Origin: Halostagnicola larsenii XH-48
Lineage (GTDB): Archaea; Halobacteriota; Halobacteria; Halobacteriales; Natrialbaceae
Length of the DNA: 64,000 nucleotides
Assembly: GCF_000517625.1 (NCBI RefSeq)
Contig: NZ_CP007057.1
Coordinates: forward strand, 400,582-464,581
Reading direction: 5' to 3'
Shown here in pieces: positions 1 to 8,364 of the stretch. Both the position numbers and the translations under genes were made by a program. Each line of letters starts with the position of its first letter. Within the stretch, counting starts at the first letter, position 1. The notes under the pieces were generated by a model. The model did no database searches, was not told the DNA's origin, and saw nothing but the letters and a program-made list of their open reading frames with translations.

Positions 1-257
1 CCTGCTCGAAAGAGCTCCGTCTGGCCTCGTACCCGCTCACTGAACGGAATAAACTCCATCCCCAGTTTGTATTTTTCCCCCTCCTGTTGGACGAAGCCGT
101 TCGCCTTCAGCGTCGCAAGATGTGTGTGGACGGTCCCGGGCGAGAGTCCGATATCTTCGGAAATCTCAGAGATGCTGCTACAGCCGTTTTCATTGATCTG
201 ACGGAGTATCTGAAACGCTCGATCGACCGATTGGATCCGCCGCATTTCATTTGGCAT
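1..257 (-). CDS. IclR-family transcriptional regulator (partial, C-terminus outside window)
   Basis: The reverse strand from the ATG at 257 encodes about 85 residues before the window edge. They form an IclR-type winged helix-turn-helix: MRRIQSVDRAFQILRQI, then a helix pair ending SPGTVHTHLATLKANGFV and a wing EGEKYKLGMEF. The ligand-binding (GAF-like) domain is cut off. A TATA-like stretch (reverse strand, about 272-281) lies about 20 nt before the ATG, which suggests a leaderless or near-leaderless message. IclR proteins typically control nearby catabolic or transport genes. The aldehyde oxidoreductase gene at 496 is transcribed divergently and is a possible target, but that is inference. 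Confidence 0.85.
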   Translation of the reverse strand, partial: MPNEMRRIQSVDRAFQILRQINENGCSSISEISEDIGLSPGTVHTHLATLKANGFVQQEGEKYKLGMEFIPFSERVRGQTELFRA

Positions 258-275
258 GGTTTGTAATACCAAATG
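248..275. promoter_or_regulatory. Inverted repeat over the IclR start codon
   Basis: CATTTGG at 248-254 and CCAAATG at 269-275 form a perfect 7-bp inverted repeat with a 14-bp spacer. It covers the start codon and promoter-proximal region of the partial IclR gene. This position suits an autoregulatory operator, but no binding data can be inferred from sequence alone. Confidence 0.4.
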
Positions 276-495
276 TGGGCATATATTCTTTGCGAGGATC
301 AAATATCCGATGTATGGAAGTGTAGTAGATATCTCATAGAGGAGACAACGAGCACTCTAGACCGCCTACTCGAGGAGGTATCTTCGGGTAAACGCTGTGT
401 CTAATACGCCCAAACTTCCTACCACTCCGCTTGGTTTTTGAGAACAAACGCATTTTCCCTTTACAGTTAAGGTCTTGCACCGATAATCGTGGCAT

Positions 496-2172
496 ATGAT
501 TCACGCAACCGGGCCGTTACTGACCGTGAACGTCGACGACCGAACGGCGACGAAAACGACTATCGACTCGTTGCTCGAGACACACGTCGGCGGACGCGCG
601 GCGGCGACTGCGCTCGCTCACGAACGGATCCCCTTCGACGCCGATCCGTTCGGTCCGGAAAACAGGGCGTATCTGTCGACCGGTCCGCTGCAGCAGTCAC
701 AGATGTCCTTTACGGGTCGGATGAATATGACCGGGCTCTCTCCGCTGACCGACGGTTTAGTCTCGAGCAATGCTGGCGGATACCTCTCGCGTAACTTCGT
801 GAGTACAGGGATCAGCGTCCTCGAGGTGACCGGTGCGAGCGACGAATTGCTGGCGATCCACGTGTCCGACGACGGCGTCACCTTCGAAGCGGTGCCGGAA
901 CTCGAGGGGGCGACGGTTCCGGAAGTATCAGAATACGTCGAAACCACCCGCGATCTCGGACCCGAACACTGCATCGCGATCGGACCGGCGGGCGAGAACC
1001 TCGTCCGGTTCGCCTCGGTGATGACCTTCGACTCCAGAACGTTCGGTCGCGGTGGACTCGGTGCGATACTCGGATCGAAGAACGTCAAGTGCGTCACCTT
1101 TTCGGGAGACGCAGAACCACAAGTCGAGATTCCGGATCCACCGGAGATGGACGTCCACCGGGAGGCCGCCCAGTCGGACGACCCGATGCGTCGGCAGGGG
1201 ACGGCGGGCGGGACGGAGTTCATCAACGACAACTTCTCGCTCCCCACGCGGTACTTCGAGGAGTACGAATTCGAGCACGCGGCGGATATCGGCGGGAACG
1301 CCGTCGAGGAGAAAAAGTACAAGAAAGGAGCGTGTTCGGCGTGTGCCTACGCCTGCAAACTCCCGACGCGCGACGAGGAGACTGGCATCGAGACGGAGGG
1401 GCCGGAGTTCGAGACGATTTACGCGTTCGGCTCGAGCCAGGGCGTCGACGACATCGTCGACGTGATGAAGGGGAACGAACTCTGCGATTCGCTCGGGATG
1501 GACACCGTCTCCGCGGGCGTGACGGTCGCTGCGTACCTCGCGAGCGAAGACGAGTTCGGAAACGCTGGCCTGGCACAGCGAGTGACGGAACAAATCGCCT
1601 ATCGCGACGGAATTGGAGACGCCCTCGCGGAAGGTGTCGCCCGCTGTCACGACGAACTCGGCGTCGAGGACTTCACGGTCAAAGGAATGGAGTTCGCCGC
1701 CCACGACGGCCGCGTTCTCCACGGACAGGGACTGTCCTACGCCGTCGCCAACCGCGGTGCCGATCACATGTACGCCGGAATGTTGTCGCTCGAGTACAGC
1801 GGACAGCTCGATCCCGAGGGGACGATCGGAAAGGCGGACACGCTCGTCGAACAGGAAAACTTCTCGGCGTTTCGTGATACCGGAATCGTCTGTGCGTTCG
1901 GAAGCGAGTACGTTACCGATGAACGACTCGAGACGCTCTTCGACGCATCCTACGACGAGCTCCTCGAGGTCGGGTCACGAACCGTCCAGCTCGAGCGCCA
2001 TTTCAACAATCGACGCGGAATCGATCACGCGGACGACGAGCTTCCGTACGAAATTCCCGATCTCGATGCGGCCATAGCGGAATACTACGACGCTCGCGGC
2101 CTGAACGACGACGGAACCGTTCCCGAGTCAGCGATCGAAACTGCCGCCACCGCGGTACCGTCGACGAACTGA
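496..2172 (+). CDS. Aldehyde:ferredoxin oxidoreductase family (tungsten/molybdopterin) protein
   Basis: A 558-residue AOR-family protein. Members oxidise aldehydes (or reduce acids) with a bis-tungstopterin and one [4Fe-4S] cluster, passing electrons to ferredoxin in the cytoplasm. The N-terminal beta-rich domain carries the usual GRGGLGAILGSKNVK stretch (residues 185-198). Cluster ligands are visible as CSACAYAC (C280, C283, C287) and a fourth Cys at 466 (DTGIVCAFG). Length is slightly short for the family (about 600). The ATG at 496 follows a TATA-like TTTACAGTTAA about 30 nt upstream, consistent with a leaderless start. A MoaD/ThiS-like gene starts 23 nt after the stop, a common AOR neighbour. 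The substrate cannot be told. An aromatic or short-chain aldehyde would fit the surrounding catabolic genes, but that is inference. Confidence 0.88.
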   Translation: MIHATGPLLTVNVDDRTATKTTIDSLLETHVGGRAAATALAHERIPFDADPFGPENRAYLSTGPLQQSQMSFTGRMNMTGLSPLTDGLVSSNAGGYLSRNFVSTGISVLEVTGASDELLAIHVSDDGVTFEAVPELEGATVPEVSEYVETTRDLGPEHCIAIGPAGENLVRFASVMTFDSRTFGRGGLGAILGSKNVKCVTFSGDAEPQVEIPDPPEMDVHREAAQSDDPMRRQGTAGGTEFINDNFSLPTRYFEEYEFEHAADIGGNAVEEKKYKKGACSACAYACKLPTRDEETGIETEGPEFETIYAFGSSQGVDDIVDVMKGNELCDSLGMDTVSAGVTVAAYLASEDEFGNAGLAQRVTEQIAYRDGIGDALAEGVARCHDELGVEDFTVKGMEFAAHDGRVLHGQGLSYAVANRGADHMYAGMLSLEYSGQLDPEGTIGKADTLVEQENFSAFRDTGIVCAFGSEYVTDERLETLFDASYDELLEVGSRTVQLERHFNNRRGIDHADDELPYEIPDLDAAIAEYYDARGLNDDGTVPESAIETAATAVPSTN

Positions 2173-2195
2173 CCGTCACCCGAACAACGCGAACT

Positions 2196-2477
2196 ATGAA
2201 AGTCGACGTTCACGCCTTCGGGCCGCTTCGGGAGGTTATCGGAGAGAAACGCTATCAGTGCACGCTCGAATCGGATTCGACCGTCGGAGACCTGTTAGAC
2301 CGATTGTGTGCTGAATTCGACGGGGCTCGAGCAATACTCGGCGAGGCGGACGAGAGAGACACGACAGCCGTTGTCGTCACCATCAACAAACGGAGCACGA
2401 AGACGCTCGAGGGACGCGAGACGGTGTTGACAGACGGTGACCTCGTTCGCATTTCACCGCCGATTCACGGCGGGTGA
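2196..2477 (+). CDS. MoaD/ThiS-like ubiquitin-fold sulfur carrier protein
   Basis: A 93-residue beta-grasp protein ending in ISPPIHGG. The C-terminal Gly-Gly is the hallmark of MoaD, ThiS and archaeal SAMP proteins, which are adenylated by an E1-like enzyme and carry sulfur or modify proteins. It begins 23 nt after the AOR-family gene and is probably in the same operon. The likeliest role is sulfur delivery for the tungstopterin of that enzyme. A SAMP-type protein-conjugation role cannot be excluded. The matching E1 (MoeB/UbaA) is not in this window. Confidence 0.85.
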   Translation: MKVDVHAFGPLREVIGEKRYQCTLESDSTVGDLLDRLCAEFDGARAILGEADERDTTAVVVTINKRSTKTLEGRETVLTDGDLVRISPPIHGG

Positions 2478-2519
2478 GTAGACGATTCGGGCTGGAAATG
2501 GACCACTCCGCCACTGGCG

Positions 2520-3443
2520 CTACGAATTCGAGTCCGCCTCGATACGAGTCCTGGCCGATCTGACGGCAGTGACGCCGTCGCCAACCGCGGCGGCAACTTC
2601 GAGCGGACTTTCCGTTCGAACGTCTCCCGCCGCGTAGATACCCTCGACAGACGTCTCCATGTTCGCGCCCACGATCACGCTCCCGTCGTCGTCGAGATCG
2701 ACGGTGCCCTCGAGGAATGCGGTGTTCGGAACGGCACCGACGTTGACGTTCACGCCGCCGACTGGCACCGTCCGCTCGTCGTCGGTTTCGTGGTCGTGTA
2801 CCCGTATCGCATCAACGACGCCGTCTTCACCCTCTATCTCGGTGACCGTCGTCTCGGTGCGGATTTCGAGAGCCTGATTCGATCGAGCGTCCGCCGCGAG
2901 CGATTCGTCGGCAGTTAGTTGCGTTGCTTCTTCGATCAACAGGACCTCGGAGGCGTGGTCGGTCAAAAACAGCGCGTCGATGACGGCGTGGTTTCGACCG
3001 CCGACGACGGCGATCCGTTCCCCGGCGTAGAGCGGACCGTCGCAGGTCGCACAGTCGAATACGCCTCGTCCCCAGTAGTCCGTTTCTCCGGGGACGCCGA
3101 GTCGCTTCGGACTGCTTCCGGACGCGAGTACGACTGCCTTGGCGCTGAACTGATCGTGTTGGGTATGAAGTTCGTGTGGGGAACCGGGTTCGATGGCTTC
3201 GACGGCGCCCATCTCGACGTCTGGTTCGTAGGCCTCGGCCGTATTGACGAGTCGCGACCGAAATTCGGTTCCGGCGATCCCGTCCGGGAACCCCGGATAG
3301 GATCGAATTTCGTGCCGATTCACGAGTTGTCCGCCGATCGATTCGTTCTCGAAGAACAGCGTGTCGTAGCCTCTTCGTCCCGCGTAGGCGCCTGCGCTGA
3401 GACCGGCGGGTCCGGTTCCAACGATCGCGATATCGTAAACCAT
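2520..3443 (-). CDS. Thioredoxin-reductase-like NAD(P)/FAD-dependent oxidoreductase
   Basis: A 307-residue two-dinucleotide-binding-domain flavoprotein of the TrxR family. It has the FAD-binding motif GTGPAGLSAG near residue 9, the redox-active CATC (C131, C134) in the TrxR-like context FDCATCDG, a second Rossmann segment VVGGRNHAV, and the C-terminal FAD signature GIYAAGDV. The partner disulfide protein is unknown. Haloarchaeal genomes carry several TrxR-like paralogues, some of which do not reduce thioredoxin. It is convergent with the MoaD-like gene and divergent from the hydrolase at 3582. The start at 3443 begins MVYDIAIVGTG, directly at the first beta strand. Confidence 0.85.
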   Translation of the reverse strand: MVYDIAIVGTGPAGLSAGAYAGRRGYDTLFFENESIGGQLVNRHEIRSYPGFPDGIAGTEFRSRLVNTAEAYEPDVEMGAVEAIEPGSPHELHTQHDQFSAKAVVLASGSSPKRLGVPGETDYWGRGVFDCATCDGPLYAGERIAVVGGRNHAVIDALFLTDHASEVLLIEEATQLTADESLAADARSNQALEIRTETTVTEIEGEDGVVDAIRVHDHETDDERTVPVGGVNVNVGAVPNTAFLEGTVDLDDDGSVIVGANMETSVEGIYAAGDVRTESPLEVAAAVGDGVTAVRSARTRIEADSNS

Positions 3444-3581
3444 TGCGTAGCAGTAGATGCTATCTACCCGGTGAAAAACGTTCCCCTGTATTCGGTGCCG
3501 ACCACTCGCTCACGGCGGTGATCGCCGCCCCGATACCATTTCTTAAGTGCATGGTCCGTGATACTGCATCTGTGCACTAGA

Positions 3582-5282
3582 ATGGTAATTGATAACAGAC
3601 AGCGAGAGATGACGGAATCGGACGAAGTCTGGGAGTCGACGGTCGAGGGTATTGCGACCGGTATCATCAAAGAGACGGACACACCTATTCCCATGCGCGA
3701 TGGGTTGGAGTTATCCGGCAACATCTATCGTCCAACAGAACCCGGCGAGAAAACGGGTGAAGTACCCGATGAGTACCCCGTGATCATGGAGTTTACCGGC
3801 TGGGGTAAAGACATCTACTGGGGGCAAGCGGAGGAACTGTTCGGCGAGCGATGGCCGGGAACGGGCGTCGGGTACGAGCCGTGGAGCCCGCCGATCGCCC
3901 ACTCGTGTACGTTCGAATCGGAGAATCACAACTTCTGGGTCCCGCAAGGGTACGTGAACATCGTCGTGGACGGGAGAGGGTTCGGACGATCGCCGGGAGA
4001 ATTTACCGGATTCGAATCCTGGGGGCGCGACATGTACGACGCCATCGAGTGGGCAGGCCGTCAGGAGTGGAGCAACGGCAACGTCGGACTGAGCGGCGTT
4101 TCGATCTGCTCTATCCTCCAGTATTACGCAGCTGCCGAGGATCCGCCTCACTTGAAGGCGATCTGTCCCTGGCAGGGCACCCCGGACGATCTGTACGATC
4201 ACGGTGGGATCGGTCCGGTTACGTCCCCGACGTCGACCGACGATTTCCCTGTCCCCCACGATCCGGCGTGGGCCGCACCCGAGGAGACGAACCCGCCTAC
4301 CGGCGACAACAGGCCCGAGGACGAACTATTCGAAGAGATCACACAACCCGCCCTGATTTGCGGCTCGTGGTCGAGTCACGGCCTCTTCAGCCGGGGCGAT
4401 TTCAGGGCGTTTCGAAACATTGCTTCCGAGCGCAAGTGGCTCTACAACCACGGTCGAGAGAAGTGGGCGACGTTTTACGAAACGGAGGCCCAAGCCTTTC
4501 GGAAACGGTTCTTCGATCACTTCTTGAAGGGGACCGATGAGCGAATCCTAACCGAGAGGCCGGTGCGAACGGAAGTACGCGACTCGCTCCGCAGTTGGTC
4601 CGTTCGGTCGGAATCGGACTTCCCGCTGCCCGATACGGAGTACCGGACGCTCCACCTCGACGCGACGAACGCCGGACTCACCGAACGAGGGACGCCCGAT
4701 CGGGAGAGCGCGGTCAGCTACGACTCGAGCACTTCCGACAGCGTAACGTTCGATTTCACGTTCGAGGAGGCGACTTCGTTGGTCGGGTATCAAAGCCTGA
4801 AGCTCTGGGTGACACCCGAAGAAGCGCCGGACGCCGACCTCTTCGTCACCGTGCGGAAACTCGACCGGGACGGGAACGAGGTGAAATTCCACGGCTACGC
4901 CGCGCCGCTCTATCACCCCGTGGCGCTCGGTTTCCTCCGCCTCTCTCACAAGGGGCTTGATTCGGAGAAATCCACTCGATGGGAACCCATCCTCGAGCAG
5001 CGGACGGACCCGGAACCGGTGCGTCCGGGAGAACCCATCGACTGTCGGATCCCGATCCGTCCGTCGGGGACGTTCTATCGAGAAGGGGAAACGCTGCGAG
5101 TCGAAATAGCGGGGACCGCATTCGGCCACGAAAACCTGGAAGTGACGTATCCCGCCAGAAACCGAGGGGAAACGGCGCTCGGGTTAGAGACGATCAACGA
5201 AGGGGCCCATACGATCCATACGGGTGGGGAGTACGATTCGCATCTCGTGATCCCCGAGGTCCCTCCGGGCCCGGAGAACTGA
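3582..5282 (+). CDS. CocE/NonD family hydrolase (X-Pro dipeptidyl-peptidase S15-like)
   Basis: About 566 residues. The family comprises serine hydrolases such as cocaine esterase, glutaryl-7-ACA acylase and X-Pro peptidases. The alpha/beta-hydrolase part contains VVDGRGFGRSPG (oxyanion/cap region) and the nucleophile elbow NVGLSGVSICS. A His-containing segment (YNHGREKW) precedes the C-terminal jelly-roll, in which TYPARNRGETALG is characteristic. There are three in-frame starts: GTG 3558, ATG 3582 and ATG 3609. A TATA-like CTTAAGT at about 3543 puts transcription near 3570, favouring 3582, but 3609 (MTESDEVW) is nearly as good. The natural substrate, an ester or amide, is not predictable. 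Confidence 0.82.
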   Translation: MVIDNRQREMTESDEVWESTVEGIATGIIKETDTPIPMRDGLELSGNIYRPTEPGEKTGEVPDEYPVIMEFTGWGKDIYWGQAEELFGERWPGTGVGYEPWSPPIAHSCTFESENHNFWVPQGYVNIVVDGRGFGRSPGEFTGFESWGRDMYDAIEWAGRQEWSNGNVGLSGVSICSILQYYAAAEDPPHLKAICPWQGTPDDLYDHGGIGPVTSPTSTDDFPVPHDPAWAAPEETNPPTGDNRPEDELFEEITQPALICGSWSSHGLFSRGDFRAFRNIASERKWLYNHGREKWATFYETEAQAFRKRFFDHFLKGTDERILTERPVRTEVRDSLRSWSVRSESDFPLPDTEYRTLHLDATNAGLTERGTPDRESAVSYDSSTSDSVTFDFTFEEATSLVGYQSLKLWVTPEEAPDADLFVTVRKLDRDGNEVKFHGYAAPLYHPVALGFLRLSHKGLDSEKSTRWEPILEQRTDPEPVRPGEPIDCRIPIRPSGTFYREGETLRVEIAGTAFGHENLEVTYPARNRGETALGLETINEGAHTIHTGGEYDSHLVIPEVPPGPEN

Positions 5283-5419
5283 GGACGGACGTCCGTAAGG
5301 TTCAGTGGAGTCGAATAGGTGGACACACAAACACGGCCTCCCGATCAGTGTTCATACGCTACGATGGCGTGTGAATAACTAACGCAACACTGATTACGAT
5401 CCCATCCAATGGTGAAACG

Positions 5420-5536
5420 ATGAAAGCGGACAGTAGTGTATACCCAGACGGTTTGTTTCGGCTCGAGGAGCCGCACACCCTCGGTGAGATGCGGGCGCAG
5501 GTGTATCGCGACAAAGCGAGAGGATTCGACCGATGA
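5420..5536 (+). CDS. Small hypothetical protein coupled to the thiolase gene
   Basis: A 38-codon ORF starting ATG AAA GCG (MKADSSVYPDGLFRL) and ending GFDR-stop. Its stop overlaps the thiolase start in an ATGA (5533-5536), and GGTG lies 6 nt before its ATG. The composition is charged and plausible for a haloarchaeal protein. I do not recognise it. The overlap with the thiolase, which itself overlaps the DUF35 gene by ATGA, suggests a three-gene translationally coupled unit. It could instead be a leader peptide or chance. Confidence 0.45.
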   Translation: MKADSSVYPDGLFRLEEPHTLGEMRAQVYRDKARGFDR

Positions 5537-6726
5537 CGCGGACGGCAGCGGTCGTCGGCGGCGGTCACACTCGCTGGGGCAAACGAGAGGCGACGTGGAA
5601 GGATCTCGCACAGGAGGCAGGAAAAGAGGCGTTCGACGACGTTCCCGGCGTCGGTCCCAGCGACATCGAGGGGCTGTTCGTCGGTGCCGTCCAGCCCGAA
5701 CGGTTCGCCTTCCAATCGCACGTGGCGCCGCTGGTCGCCGAGTTGCTCGGTATCGACGTGGACTCGATGATCGCCCGAACGGAACTGGCCTGCGCGAGCG
5801 GACAGGCCGCGCTGCGGTACGCCTGGCTCGCCATCGCCGCCGGGCAGTTAGACACCGCGCTCGTCATCGGGGTGGAAAAGATGAACCTCCCGGACGATCA
5901 CACCGAGGAGATGCAATCGAGCATGATGAACGTCGTCGATCGGGAGTTCGACGGCGTGAACGGGTTGAACGCGCCCTCGTATTTCTCGCTCATAGCCCAG
6001 CGGCATATGCACGAGTACGGGACGACAAAGGAACAGCTCGCCGCAGTGAGTGCGAAAAACAAAACCCACGCAGCGAGCAATCCCTACGCGCAGTTCCAGA
6101 AGGAAATCGACGTCGACGACGTGCTTGAGTCCTATCCGGTCGCGCCCCCGCTCAATCTGTTCGACTGCAGCGGGATTACGGACGGGGCAGCGGCGCTCGT
6201 TCTCGTAAGCGAAGAGAAAGCTCGAGAACTCACGGACACGGCCGCGTACATCACGGGAAGCGGCCAATCGTGCATGGCGAGCAACTCCATCAACAACCTC
6301 CCCTCACTGTCGGCGTGGCCGCAGGCGACCGTCGCAGCCGAACAGGCGTACGAGCAAGCCGGTATCGAAGATCCCGTCGAAGCGCTGGATGTCGCCGAGA
6401 TCCACGATTGTTTCTCTATCAGCGAGATCGTCGAGTACGAGGATCTCGGGTGGGTCGAAAAGGGCGAGGGTGGACGGTTCGTCGAAGACGGGCGGAGCGC
6501 TCTCGACGGCGACATCGCCGTCAATCCCCGCGGGGGATTGCTCGGCTGCGGACACCCGCTCGGTGCGACTGGAATCTCACAGGCGCTGGAGATCTACCGC
6601 CAGTTCGCCGGGGACGTACCTGACGCCAGGCAGGTTCCAGACGGTCCGGAGACCGGATTGATTCACAATCTCAGCGGAAGCGCCTCGGTACACAGCGTGA
6701 TGACGCTCGCGAGGGATCCACAATGA
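5533..6726 (+). CDS. Thiolase-family protein (SCP-x/acetyl-CoA acetyltransferase-like)
   Basis: 397 residues of the thiolase fold, closest to the archaeal/SCP-x-type thiolases that pair with DUF35 proteins. The nucleophilic Cys is C87 in ELACASGQAA. The later motifs are EIHDCFS and the C-terminal GLLGCGHPLGATG with the second catalytic Cys/His. It acts on acyl-CoA or acetoacetyl-CoA. In catabolic clusters such pairs perform the final thiolytic step of side-chain beta-oxidation. Overlaps by ATGA with both its upstream small ORF and the downstream DUF35 gene imply one tightly coupled operon, perhaps a protein complex. Confidence 0.88.
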   Translation: MTRTAAVVGGGHTRWGKREATWKDLAQEAGKEAFDDVPGVGPSDIEGLFVGAVQPERFAFQSHVAPLVAELLGIDVDSMIARTELACASGQAALRYAWLAIAAGQLDTALVIGVEKMNLPDDHTEEMQSSMMNVVDREFDGVNGLNAPSYFSLIAQRHMHEYGTTKEQLAAVSAKNKTHAASNPYAQFQKEIDVDDVLESYPVAPPLNLFDCSGITDGAAALVLVSEEKARELTDTAAYITGSGQSCMASNSINNLPSLSAWPQATVAAEQAYEQAGIEDPVEALDVAEIHDCFSISEIVEYEDLGWVEKGEGGRFVEDGRSALDGDIAVNPRGGLLGCGHPLGATGISQALEIYRQFAGDVPDARQVPDGPETGLIHNLSGSASVHSVMTLARDPQ

Positions 6727-7226
6727 ACAACAACACAGATCGACCACGAGACACCGTCGACGTACCGGATCGGATCGAGTTCCCGCGGCTGTTCGACTTC
6801 TACGAACTCCAGTCCGAGGACCACACGCGCATCCACGAGTTTTACGACCGCCTTCGTGACGGGTCGCTATCGACGACGACGTGCGAGAACTGCGATGCTC
6901 TCCACTTTCCACCCCGCGTGGTTTGTCCGGAGTGTACCAGTGACGACCTTACCTACACGTCGCTCCCGCACGAGGGGACGCTCTTCGCGTTCTCCGTCGT
7001 CCGCGGGAGCGCACCCATCGGGATGGCCGAAGACGTTCCGTTCGTCGTCGGGATTATCGATCTCGAGGGCGCAGACGTTCGACTCTCGGCTCGTATCGAC
7101 GAAGTAGGGTACGACGACCTCAGTATCGGGGACCGCATGAGGTTGAAAGTCGTGGATATCGACGATTCCCGCGACGAAGACCGCGTGTTTTACCGGTTCG
7201 AACCTGCACATCGGACGCCAGAGTGA
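6723..7226 (+). CDS. DUF35 OB-fold/zinc-ribbon acyl-CoA-associated protein
   Basis: 167 residues. An N-terminal helical hook is followed by a rubredoxin-like zinc ribbon with C54, C57, C68 and C71 (CENC...CPEC), then an OB-fold (TLFAFSVVRGSAPIG ... GDRMRLKVVDI). DUF35 proteins form stable complexes with archaeal thiolases and HMG-CoA synthase and help channel the CoA intermediate. The start codon overlaps the thiolase stop (ATGA), the usual arrangement for this partnership. Confidence 0.9.
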   Translation: MNNNTDRPRDTVDVPDRIEFPRLFDFYELQSEDHTRIHEFYDRLRDGSLSTTTCENCDALHFPPRVVCPECTSDDLTYTSLPHEGTLFAFSVVRGSAPIGMAEDVPFVVGIIDLEGADVRLSARIDEVGYDDLSIGDRMRLKVVDIDDSRDEDRVFYRFEPAHRTPE

Positions 7227-7299
7227 CGATACCGAGCGGTTGCTCTCATTGATTTGGATCCAACACCGAAGGAATATCGTCGCCCGATTCTCGATAGCG

Positions 7300-8061
7300 T
7301 TACTGGTCCTGCAAGAAGTCGGGCCACTCCTCCGGGGGCTTCTCGAGGTAATCCGGGCGCTCGTTCAGGTTACCGCCGCCGTCGACCTCGAGTACCGTTC
7401 CGTTGACGTAGCCGGCGAGATCGGAGACGAGTAACAGGACGCCGTTCGCAACGTCTTCGGAGGTGACCCCGTGGCCAAGCGGGCCGTTCGGGCCGCCGCC
7501 GGGACAGAGCGCGTTCACCCTGACGTCCGGACCGAGGTCCCGGGCCGTGTGCTTCGAGAGGCCGATCAGGCCCCACTTCGAGGCGGTGTAGCTGGCGTTC
7601 CCGTGGACGGTGACGTTCCGTCCGGCCATCGAGGAGATGTTGACGATCCGGCCGTGACCGTGCTCGCGCATTTCCGAGGCGACGGCCTTCGAACAGTTGA
7701 ACGGTCCCGAGAGATTGAGGGAGACGCCGTCGAACCACGTGTCGAAGTCGAGTTCGGTGAAGTGGTCGGTCGTGCTTCCGCCGGCGTTGTTGACGAGGAT
7801 TTCCACGCCGCCGAACCGTTCGACCGTCGCCTCGACCAGAGCCTCTGCCGACGCCGGATCGGTTACGTCGCAGTCGACAACTTCCGTGTTAATCCCCTCG
7901 GTCCGGAGATCTCCGGCCGTTTTTTCGGCCTTTTCGACCTGAACATCGGCTATGACAATGTTGCTGCCGGCCTCGCCGAGCCGCGTGGCGATTTCGCGTC
8001 CGAACCCCTGCGCTCCGCCAGTGACGATAGCAGTCTCTCCATCGAGATCGATAGTGACCAT
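7300..8061 (-). CDS. Short-chain dehydrogenase/reductase with shortened substrate loop
   Basis: 253 residues. The classical SDR motifs are all present: TGGAQGFG (14-21), NNAGG (91-95), S143/S144, Y158-TAS-K162 and the late VDGGG. The segment after CPG (residues 186-188) runs almost directly into GPLGHGVTSEDVA, so most of the flexible substrate-binding loop of typical family members (about 20-25 residues) is missing in frame. A C-terminal tail rich in Pro and acidic residues (NERPDYLEKPPEEWPDF) extends beyond the usual end. The start was moved to the ATG at 8061, because the upstream extension to 8211 lacks homology-like sequence. It probably oxidises or reduces a hydroxyacyl-CoA or alcohol; substrate unknown. 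Confidence 0.85.
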   Translation of the reverse strand: MVTIDLDGETAIVTGGAQGFGREIATRLGEAGSNIVIADVQVEKAEKTAGDLRTEGINTEVVDCDVTDPASAEALVEATVERFGGVEILVNNAGGSTTDHFTELDFDTWFDGVSLNLSGPFNCSKAVASEMREHGHGRIVNISSMAGRNVTVHGNASYTASKWGLIGLSKHTARDLGPDVRVNALCPGGGPNGPLGHGVTSEDVANGVLLLVSDLAGYVNGTVLEVDGGGNLNERPDYLEKPPEEWPDFLQDQ

Positions 8062-8364
8062 GTGTCTGGGTCTCGTGCAACAAGGATAAACGTACCGAAT
8101 TTTCACTCGAGGAGAGATGACCAGGATGGCTCTACCATCGACGAGCGCTAATGTGTCCCCAACGAATCGGTGCGGCCGGCCATGGAGTTTCCGGTCAGTT
8201 AGACGATTCACTACTGACTGGATAGACGGACACCCCGAGTCTGCTAAACGCCTTCAATTCGATTAGGGAGGCGGATCAGCCAGTCCAATACTGATATCCA
8301 CGATTCCGGTGAGCGTTCCTTCGTCAGACCGATGCTATCTTAGTGCTCTGGCGCTCCGAGCGGA

